A stretch of 10,672 nt of DNA from an uncultured Collinsella sp. (GTDB taxonomy: Bacteria > Actinomycetota > Coriobacteriia > Coriobacteriales > Coriobacteriaceae), in NCBI GenBank assembly GCA_902493545.1, contig CABUQI010000036.1, positions 1-10,672 of the forward strand, in the 5' to 3' direction. Under the pieces are notes generated by a model. The model made no database searches, was not told the DNA's origin, and saw only the letters and a program-made list of their open reading frames with translations. Position numbers and translations under genes: made by a program. Positions 1 through 5,288 of the stretch are shown here, piece after piece (within the stretch, counting starts at the first letter, position 1; each line of letters opens with the position of its first letter).

Positions 1-1879
1 CGAAGATCTGCTGGTTGACCAGATCCTCGACAGCCTTGAGCTGCTCGGAGGACAGGGCCTCGAAGTGCGTAAAGTCAAAGCGCAGGTGCTCGGGCGTCAC
101 CAGCGAGCCGGCCTGGGAGACGTGCTCGCCCAGGACCTGCTTAAGGGCGGCATCGAGCAGGTGCGTGGCGGTGTGGTTGCGGCGCAAGAAGCCACGGCGC
201 TCGGCGTCGAGCGCGGCGGTAACAGCGGCACCGACAGTCAGCGTGCCCTCGGCAACGTGGGCGACGTGAGCATACAGGCCGTTGTGGTTCTTGGTATCGG
301 AAACGGTCAGCGAAACGCCCTCGGCGGAAAGCTCGCCGGCATCGCCCTGCTGGCCACCCATCTCGGCATAGAACGGGGTGCGGTCAAGCACGACCTCGAC
401 GTCCTCGCCCGCGGCAGCGGACTCGACGGACTCGCCGTTGCGCACGATGGCGACAACCTTGGCGCCATCGATCACATCGTTGTCATAACCGTCGAACTCA
501 GTCGCGGCGACCTTGTCGGAAAGCTCGACCCACACGTCGTTGAAGCTGCCCCAGGCGTCGCCCTTGGCATTGGCGCGGGCGCGGGCCTTCTGGTCCTCCA
601 TGCAGGCAGTGAAGCCGTCCATATCGACGTCGTGACCAGCGGTGCCGGCGATCTCGACGGTCAGATCGATGGGGAAACCAAAGGTGTCGTGCAGCTTAAA
701 GGCGACATCACCCGGAAGCACGGTGCCCTCGACAAGCGCTGCCAGGGCCTCGTCCAGGTAAACACGGCCGTTGTCGAGCGTCGTGGAGAAGCGCTCCTCC
801 TCGGAGGCGACGATACCCTTGACGAGCGCAACATTCTTGAGCAGCTCGGGATAGGCCTCGCCCATCTGAGCGTTAACCTCGTCAATGAACTTGGTCAGGA
901 AGGCGCCCTCGATGCCCAGCAGGCGACCGTGGAACACGGCACGACGGAGCAGGCGGCGAAGGACGTACTCGCGACCCTCGTTACCGGGAAGGATGCCGTC
1001 CGAGATCATAAAGTCGACGGCACGGGAGTGGTCGGCGATGATACGCAGGGAGCGGCTGGCGCCGGAGTAATCGTCGGCGTCATAGGTCTTGCCGCTGATC
1101 TTCTCACCCAGCTTGATGAGATGCTGCATCAGATCGCCGTCGTAATTGTCGGTCTTGTGCTGCATAATGGCGGCCATGCGCTCCAGGCCCATACCCGTAT
1201 CGAGGTTGCGGTGCGGCAGCTCCGGCATGGAGCCGTCCTCCTGACGGTCGTACTGGGTAAAGACGAGGTTCCAGAACTCAAGGAAGCGGTCGCAGTCGCA
1301 GCCAGGCTTGCAGTCGGGGCTGCCGCAGCCGACCTCCTCGCCCATGTCAAAGTAGATCTCGGAGCACGGACCGCAGGGGCCGGTGGGGCCAGCGGCCCAG
1401 AAGTTGTCGTCCTCGCCCAGGCGGGAGATGTGGTCCTCGGCAACGCCCAGAGAACGCCACACGTCGTGGGTCTCGTCGTCCTCGGTAAAAACGGTAAAGT
1501 ACAGGCGGTCGAGCGGCAGCTTGAACTCCTTGGTGATGAGCTCAAAGGCCCAAGCGCAGGCCTGCTGCTTGGAGACGCCGCCAAAGGAGAAGTCGCCGAG
1601 CATCTCGAAGAAGGACAGGTGACGGCCGTCCTCGCCGATGCAATCGATGTCGTTGGTGCGGACGCACTTCTGGCAGGAAATCGCGCCGATCTCCTTCATG
1701 GTCTTCTTGCCCTGGTAGTACTCCTTAAACTGATTCATGCCGGCGTTGGCAAGCAGCAGCGAAGGATCGTCGGGAACGAGGGACGAAGAAGGATAGAGCT
1801 TAAGACCGCGCTCCTCAAAGAAGTTGAGGAACTTGGAGCGGATCTCGGCCGTAGTCATTGACGGGTAGTCAGCACTCAT
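1..1879 (-). CDS. alaS: Alanyl-tRNA synthetase, 3' end cut by the window edge
   Basis: Charges tRNA-Ala with alanine in the cytoplasm (class II aminoacyl-tRNA synthetase). About 626 codons are present; the family is usually near 870-890 residues, so the C-terminal part of the editing domain and the C-Ala domain lie left of the window. Reading from ATG at 1879, the N-terminal aminoacylation domain shows motif 1 around residues 30-56 (YPSSSLVP, LLLANAGMNQFK), motif 2 at about 74-100 (RTNDID, GRHLSFFEMLGDFSFG) and motif 3 GMGLERM at 229-235. The editing-domain zinc motif HTATH is at 569-573; the matching CxxxH should lie off-window. The start is supported by AGGAG at 1889-1893, nine bases upstream. 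A second ATG at codon 8 lacks such a site. The gene follows an intrinsic terminator, so it is probably transcribed on its own and is the first gene of the next unit. The identification is very secure. Confidence 0.98.
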   Translation of the reverse strand, partial: MSADYPSMTTAEIRSKFLNFFEERGLKLYPSSSLVPDDPSLLLANAGMNQFKEYYQGKKTMKEIGAISCQKCVRTNDIDCIGEDGRHLSFFEMLGDFSFGGVSKQQACAWAFELITKEFKLPLDRLYFTVFTEDDETHDVWRSLGVAEDHISRLGEDDNFWAAGPTGPCGPCSEIYFDMGEEVGCGSPDCKPGCDCDRFLEFWNLVFTQYDRQEDGSMPELPHRNLDTGMGLERMAAIMQHKTDNYDGDLMQHLIKLGEKISGKTYDADDYSGASRSLRIIADHSRAVDFMISDGILPGNEGREYVLRRLLRRAVFHGRLLGIEGAFLTKFIDEVNAQMGEAYPELLKNVALVKGIVASEEERFSTTLDNGRVYLDEALAALVEGTVLPGDVAFKLHDTFGFPIDLTVEIAGTAGHDVDMDGFTACMEDQKARARANAKGDAWGSFNDVWVELSDKVAATEFDGYDNDVIDGAKVVAIVRNGESVESAAAGEDVEVVLDRTPFYAEMGGQQGDAGELSAEGVSLTVSDTKNHNGLYAHVAHVAEGTLTVGAAVTAALDAERRGFLRRNHTATHLLDAALKQVLGEHVSQAGSLVTPEHLRFDFTHFEALSSEQLKAVEDLVNQQIF

Positions 1880-1888
1880 AGAGGGAAT

Positions 1889-1893
1889 CTCCT
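1889..1893 (-). promoter_or_regulatory. Ribosome binding site of alaS
   Basis: AGGAG on the minus strand, nine bases before the ATG at 1877-1879. It favours this start over the in-frame ATG seven codons later. Confidence 0.7.
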
Positions 1894-1925
1894 CGGTTTC
1901 ACATCGAAACAGTTCAAACGTAACG

Positions 1926-1956
1926 ATATTACCATCCCGCCGCGCCCATGCAAAAA
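1926..1956 (-). promoter_or_regulatory. Possible alaS promoter
   Basis: On the minus strand a TAATAT hexamer lies 17 bases after TTTGCA. Each matches four of six bases of the housekeeping -10 and -35 consensus. The -35 part overlaps the T-run of the preceding terminator. A short inverted repeat (GTTTC/GAAAC, 1896-1910) lies in the presumed leader. I see no T-box signature. This is a weak call based only on hexamer similarity and position. Confidence 0.3.
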
Positions 1957-1980
1957 AGAGGGCCGGCACAATGCCGGCCC
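1951..1980 (-). terminator. Intrinsic terminator after the sigma/permease operon
   Basis: The minus strand carries a perfect 9-bp stem, GGGCCGGCA / TGCCGGCCC (arms at 1972-1980 and 1960-1968), with a 3-base loop, followed by TCTTTTTT. It lies about 50 bases after the stop codon of the permease gene and before alaS. It is a textbook rho-independent terminator in the right orientation to end transcription of the upstream operon. The rest of the gap between 1880 and 2031 holds only the alaS leader and promoter candidates. Confidence 0.9.
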
Positions 1981-2031
1981 TTCAGCGAAATTGCATGTTA
2001 GCGCGTATGAATGTTAACCCGAATTGCCCCA

Positions 2032-3441
2032 CTAGTTGTCGTCATCATCCATGGAGCCGTCGATGCCGGTTTTGGTATCGTCGTCCGAGTTGGAGTCATC
2101 GTCCTTGGCAAAGGGGTTCTTGAAGAAGCCCGTGGCATCGGGCTGCAGGCCCGAGAGCTTGATCCAGGGATTATCGAGCTCGGGCTTGGGCATGGCCTTG
2201 GCCTCGGGCGCAGTCTCGTTGCCGATGAGCTCGGACTCGTAGATGAAGGTGTCGTCGCCGAGCGCGTCGTAGGCGGCGACCGGGTTGCCATCGGCATCGC
2301 GGTACGGCGTGCCCTTAAACACGGCGCCGTCATAGGCCACAAGCTGTCGGCCGGTCTCATTCTCGAAGTAGTACACGAAGATACCCTTGAGGGCCGCACA
2401 AAGCGGGATGGCAATAATCATGCCGATGGGGCCCATGAGTGCTGAGCCAATAACGAGCGCCGTGAGGCTCATGATGGGATGCACCTGCACCGAGCTCTGC
2501 ATGACCTTAGGCGAAATCACGTTATCGGTGACGTTTTGCGCGACCATCGTCACGATGAGCGTCCATAACGCCAACATAGGGCTGAACATGAAACCGAGCA
2601 CTGTGGCGATTGCTGCGCTCACCCAGGGACCGACGACCGGAACCAAATGCATGATGCCGGTAAAGATAGCCGTGAGCGCCGCATACGGATGCCCGATGAT
2701 CATAAAACCGATAAAGGCGAGGAAACCACCGCAGATAGACGTCACGACCATACCGCGCATGTAGCCGCCGACAGAGCGAGAAAGGATGGCGACCATAAAG
2801 CGGTACGAGGTCTCCTTCTCCTGACCGATGATGGTGCAAATCTCGTGGTGCATGCGAGGATAGTCGCAGGCCATCCAGTACGCAAGCACCAGACCAAGGA
2901 AGATCACGAACAACTGCGAGGCCGTATTGGTGATGAGCGGGAACACCCCGCGGCCAAGCTCGGCAGCGATCTGAGACACATACTTCGATGCCACGGTGAC
3001 CAGCGACGAAAGATTATCGTCCAAATACTCCTTGAGCGGCGTGTTGTTAAGCGTCTTGGCATTCGAGATCATCTCGTTGAGGTCGCCACCCGCAACACGA
3101 AGCTGCTCGGGCAGGCGGCTCAGGACTTCCATGATCTGACCAAAGAGAATCGGCGACAAGATGCAAACGACACCGACGAGCACGGCAACAACAACAATAA
3201 GCGCGATAAGCGAACCGATGCCGCGATTCACGCCATGGTGCTCGAGCCAGTTGGTGATCGGGGACATCACAAAGGCAATGATGGAACCAACAGCGAGAAA
3301 CTCGATAACCGGCGCCAGGATGCCCATAAGGTTAAAGATGACAGCGGCGATGACAATGCAGCCGACAACAGCCCAAATGCGAAGCGTCAGAATGCGGGTG
3401 TCGCGCAGCACGCGATCGGTTTGTTGGGGGCGCTCACTCAT
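2032..3441 (-). CDS. AI-2E superfamily permease with long acidic C-terminal tail
   Basis: A 469-residue polytopic inner-membrane protein of the AI-2E/UPF0118 family. Known members include the AI-2 exporter TqsA and Na+/H+ antiporters, so the substrate cannot be read from sequence. Two N-terminal membrane helices (about 23-60) and another near 75-100 are followed by a soluble stretch (about 101-165). The helical C-terminal half carries family-typical motifs: HLVPVVGPWVSA near 265-276, NVISPKVMQSSVQVHPIMSL near 307-326, and IGSALMGPIGMIIAIPLCAA near 331-350. After about residue 360 there is a tail of roughly 110 residues that ends in runs of Asp (DDDSNSDDD, DDDDN). This is longer than the roughly 340-370-residue core usual for the family. 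The ATG overlaps the stop codon of the sigma factor gene (ATGA, 3438-3441), so translation is probably coupled. It is the last gene before the terminator at 1951-1980. The family is secure; the function is unknown. Confidence 0.9.
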   Translation of the reverse strand: MSERPQQTDRVLRDTRILTLRIWAVVGCIVIAAVIFNLMGILAPVIEFLAVGSIIAFVMSPITNWLEHHGVNRGIGSLIALIVVVAVLVGVVCILSPILFGQIMEVLSRLPEQLRVAGGDLNEMISNAKTLNNTPLKEYLDDNLSSLVTVASKYVSQIAAELGRGVFPLITNTASQLFVIFLGLVLAYWMACDYPRMHHEICTIIGQEKETSYRFMVAILSRSVGGYMRGMVVTSICGGFLAFIGFMIIGHPYAALTAIFTGIMHLVPVVGPWVSAAIATVLGFMFSPMLALWTLIVTMVAQNVTDNVISPKVMQSSVQVHPIMSLTALVIGSALMGPIGMIIAIPLCAALKGIFVYYFENETGRQLVAYDGAVFKGTPYRDADGNPVAAYDALGDDTFIYESELIGNETAPEAKAMPKPELDNPWIKLSGLQPDATGFFKNPFAKDDDSNSDDDTKTGIDGSMDDDDN

Positions 3442-4229
3442 GAACGAATCATCACTCCGTCGGGGTCGATCTTGTCCTGAATCTTCTTAAGCGTGCGGCG
3501 CAGCAGGCGCGAAACCTGCACCTGAGAAATACCCAGCTTCTTGGCGATCTCGATCTGGGTCATGCCCTTTACAAAGCGCAGCTCGATAACCTCGCGCTCG
3601 CGCGGCGAGAAATCACGGATGGCTTCCTCGATCACCAAGCGGTCATCGGTAAAGTCGAGCTCATTGTCGTCGTCGGCGTAACGGTCGAGAATCGAGGGGG
3701 CATCGTCGGAATCGGACGCACCAGGAGCCTCGATGGGCACCGAGGTATAGGCCGAAGACGATTCCATGGCCTCCAGCACCTCATCGACAGTCACATCTAG
3801 ATACTCAGCGATCTCCTCAACCTTGGGCGAACGCTGCAGCTCGTTGGTAAGTTTGTCAGTAGCCTGGTTGACCTTGGCCGAGAGCTCCTGCAGACGACGC
3901 GGTACGCGCACACTCCAGCCCTTGTCGCGAAAATGGCGTTTGATCTCGCCCAGGATAGTGGGTGTCGCAAACGTCGTGAACTCGAGTCCGCGCTCGGGAT
4001 CAAAACGGTCGATAGCCTTGAGCAAGCCCAGATAGCCGACCTGCATGAGGTCGTCGAGCGGCTCGCCGCGATTCTTAAATTTGTTGGCAAGAAACCTTAC
4101 CAGGTTCATATGGGACATGACGAGCTGCTCACGGGCGTCCGGATCACCGGTCTCCTTGTAACGACGAAACAGCTCGCGGGTTTTCTCCTTGTCCCAAGCG
4201 GTCTTGCCGCTCCGGGAACGTTCGGTCAT
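3438..4229 (-). CDS. sigB: RNA polymerase sigma factor, SigB/SigF/SigG family (group 3 sigma-70)
   Basis: A 263-residue alternative sigma factor that directs RNA polymerase to a dedicated promoter set. Region 2 spans about 33-112: REQLVMSHMNLVRFLA, then DDLMQVGYLGLLKAIDRFDP, FTTFATPTILGEIKRHFRD and WSVRVPRRLQE, which is the signature of the SigB/SigF/SigG group. Region 3 spans about 113-160 (SPKVEEIAEYLDVTVDEV). An acidic linker (about 170-198) is followed by region 4 at about 206-252 (SPREREVIELRF, with the helix-turn-helix TQIEIAKKLGISQVQVSRLL). Length is normal for the family. The start ATG lies one base after the TAA stop of the anti-sigma gene, and the 3' end overlaps the permease start by four bases. 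Only a weak Shine-Dalgarno is visible, consistent with coupling to the upstream gene. The symbol is family-level; whether it is a general stress sigma factor is inferred. Confidence 0.93.
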   Translation of the reverse strand: MTERSRSGKTAWDKEKTRELFRRYKETGDPDAREQLVMSHMNLVRFLANKFKNRGEPLDDLMQVGYLGLLKAIDRFDPERGLEFTTFATPTILGEIKRHFRDKGWSVRVPRRLQELSAKVNQATDKLTNELQRSPKVEEIAEYLDVTVDEVLEAMESSSAYTSVPIEAPGASDSDDAPSILDRYADDDNELDFTDDRLVIEEAIRDFSPREREVIELRFVKGMTQIEIAKKLGISQVQVSRLLRRTLKKIQDKIDPDGVMIRS

Positions 4230-4230
4230 A

Positions 4231-4608
4231 TTAGATATCCGCCTTGAGGTCGAGGGAAAGCGTCAGGGGCGCCGTAGTCTTTTCGTAGGAGTCGCACACG
4301 CTCGCGAGGATGAGCTCGGCATACACCGCAGCCTGGTCATCTTCATCGACCGTAGCCTGGTCGCCAAAGGTAATAGTCATGCCAACGTGGGTCTCATCGA
4401 CATCGAATTTGATGGTGATGTCATCGCAGTCGACCGCGGTGCAACCAAAGATGAAAGCCTCCTCAGCAGCCATGCGGATGTCCTCGATGCGATCGACAGA
4501 CATAGAGCACAGGGCACCAACGTTGGCTGCCGTCATGCGCACAAGGCGAGCGAGACGCGGGTCACCGGCAACGGTCAGCGTGATAGGGCAGGTTGCTTCG
4601 CTACTCAT
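4231..4608 (-). CDS. Divergent RsbW-like anti-sigma factor (GHKL/HATPase fold, probably lacking kinase motifs)
   Basis: A 125-residue cytoplasmic protein in the position of RsbW/SpoIIAB, directly upstream of its presumed target sigma factor (1-base gap). ATG at 4608 is chosen because GAGGAG (4616-4621) lies seven bases before it; the upstream in-frame extension to 4716 only overlaps the coding region of the preceding gene. The segment VDRIEDIRMAAEEAF (about 38-52) resembles the RsbW N-box helix, and the C-terminal ELILASVCDSYEK followed by PLTLSLDL resembles the last helix and strand. However, the N-box asparagine (EAxxN in RsbW) is Phe54 here, and I see neither a DxGxG box nor a GLG-type lid. 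It may therefore bind sigma without phosphorylating a partner. It overlaps the upstream gene by eight bases (ATGAGTAG). The assignment rests on context plus partial motif similarity and could be wrong in detail. Confidence 0.7.
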   Translation of the reverse strand: MSSEATCPITLTVAGDPRLARLVRMTAANVGALCSMSVDRIEDIRMAAEEAFIFGCTAVDCDDITIKFDVDETHVGMTITFGDQATVDEDDQAAVYAELILASVCDSYEKTTAPLTLSLDLKADI

Positions 4609-5188
4609 CGCAGGACTCCTCAGAGGTCTCGGCGGGCGTATAGGTGTAATACTGAGCCGGCTTGGATACTGACTTCTGACCATCATCGTCGCCCGCGGCG
4701 GCCTCGTCCTCGCCAATTAGGACGCGCTCGGTAGGCTGCTCGGCCTCCGCAGCGGCAGCGGCGAGCTTGCGATCTGCGTCGGCTGCAGGAGCCTTCACCT
4801 TATTGAAGAGCTTCTGCACAGCACCGGCGGCAGAGTCGGTCACGCTCGACACAGCATTGCTGGCCTCGGCCATGCTGCCCGTAACCTCGGAAATGTCGCG
4901 AACCACGGCTTCGACCTCTACGAGATTGGAGGTAAGGGCATCGACCGCGGTCTTGCTCGACTTAAGCAGCGGCTCCATCTGGGCAAGCGCCGGCGTAAGC
5001 TCATCGACAGCGCCATCGAGCTTTGCCACCACAGGCTGAGCCTCGGCGATGGTGTTGTTGAGGTCGTTCACGGTCTTATCGAGCGAGTCGACAACATTGC
5101 GGGTCTTGCGCAGGGTAAGCGCGAGCTCAGCGATGGCCCACACGCCGGCAACGGCGAGCAACAGCAGGGCGATTTGAATGGGACTCAT
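4601..5188 (-). CDS. Single-pass coiled-coil membrane protein, DUF948-like
   Basis: A 195-residue protein with one N-terminal hydrophobic segment (about 4-25, IQIALLLLAVAGVWAIAELA) followed by KTRNVVDSLDKTVNDLNNTI and further heptad-like amphipathic helices to about residue 130. The acidic, Ala- and Glu-rich C-terminal part (about 133-195) looks disordered. The layout matches DUF948 (YtxG/YoxC-type general stress proteins) and actinobacterial genes found next to alaS. It is probably anchored in the inner membrane with its helical part in the cytoplasm, although topology is not proven. No enzymatic motif is visible. GGGAGG at 5194-5199, five bases before ATG 5188, supports the start. It is the first gene of the overlapping unit with the anti-sigma, sigma and permease genes (8-base overlap with the next). 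Function unknown; a scaffold or stress-linked role is inferred from family and context. Confidence 0.75.
   Translation of the reverse strand: MSPIQIALLLLAVAGVWAIAELALTLRKTRNVVDSLDKTVNDLNNTIAEAQPVVAKLDGAVDELTPALAQMEPLLKSSKTAVDALTSNLVEVEAVVRDISEVTGSMAEASNAVSSVTDSAAGAVQKLFNKVKAPAADADRKLAAAAAEAEQPTERVLIGEDEAAAGDDDGQKSVSKPAQYYTYTPAETSEESCDE
4616..4621 (-). promoter_or_regulatory. Ribosome binding site deciding the anti-sigma gene start
   Basis: GAGGAG on the minus strand, seven bases before the ATG at 4606-4608 and inside the last codons of the upstream gene. It fixes the start of the anti-sigma gene at 4608. Confidence 0.75.
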
Positions 5189-5228
5189 ACAAGCCTCCCG
5201 GAAGAATCGAAATACAGACGCTTTTCAT

Positions 5229-5246
5229 GGTACCCCAAAGGGGACC
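5229..5246. repeat. Short inverted repeat in the leader of the sigma operon
   Basis: GGT-A-CCCC / AAA / GGGG-ACC: seven base pairs with one bulged base and a three-base loop. On the minus strand it is followed by ATGAAAAG rather than a T-run, so it is not an intrinsic terminator for rarA. It overlaps the candidate -10 element and could be an operator or merely a by-product of it. The remainder of the gap 5189-5288 shows only the ribosome binding site. Confidence 0.45.
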
Positions 5247-5254
5247 GAACATGC
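5230..5254 (-). promoter_or_regulatory. Candidate SigB/SigF-type promoter of the sigma operon
   Basis: On the minus strand GCAT (5251-5254) is followed after 15 bases by GGGTAC (5230-5235). This fits the actinobacterial SigB/SigF-type pattern GNNT-N14-16-GGGTAY. It lies 42-66 bases upstream of the first ATG of the operon that encodes a sigma factor of this very group, so autoregulation is plausible. The GGGTAC also forms part of a small inverted repeat (5229-5246). No good housekeeping promoter is obvious in the 100-base gap, although a GATAAT lies beside the rarA stop codon with a poor -35. The match is short and could be chance. Confidence 0.5.
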
Positions 5255-5288
5255 CAAGAGCAGCAACGTGGGACAAAATTATCAGCAG

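Noticed and set aside
65..1861. A 598-codon stop-free frame on the plus strand
   Set aside because: It lies entirely antisense to alaS, whose motifs are unmistakable on the minus strand. Long antisense frames are expected from the GC-rich third codon positions, and the translated product (rich in V, G, A, L, E, H) matches no family I recognise.
1880..1950. T-box or other riboswitch before alaS
   Set aside because: The leader is only about 45-70 bases, has no T-box consensus and no antiterminator pair; the only hairpin with a T-run belongs to the upstream operon.
2032..3441. Reading the permease as a quorum-sensing AI-2 importer
   Set aside because: The family name comes from TqsA, but members include ion antiporters and no lsr or luxS gene is nearby, so no substrate is claimed.
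2647..3480. A 277-codon plus-strand frame opposite the permease gene
   Set aside because: Composition is dominated by D, R, H, N and K, as expected from reading a hydrophobic membrane gene backwards; no start signal or family resemblance.
4609..4716. N-terminal extension of the anti-sigma gene
   Set aside because: The extra 36 residues are Pro/Arg-rich and overlap the preceding gene; the strong GAGGAG seven bases before the ATG at 4608 identifies the real start.
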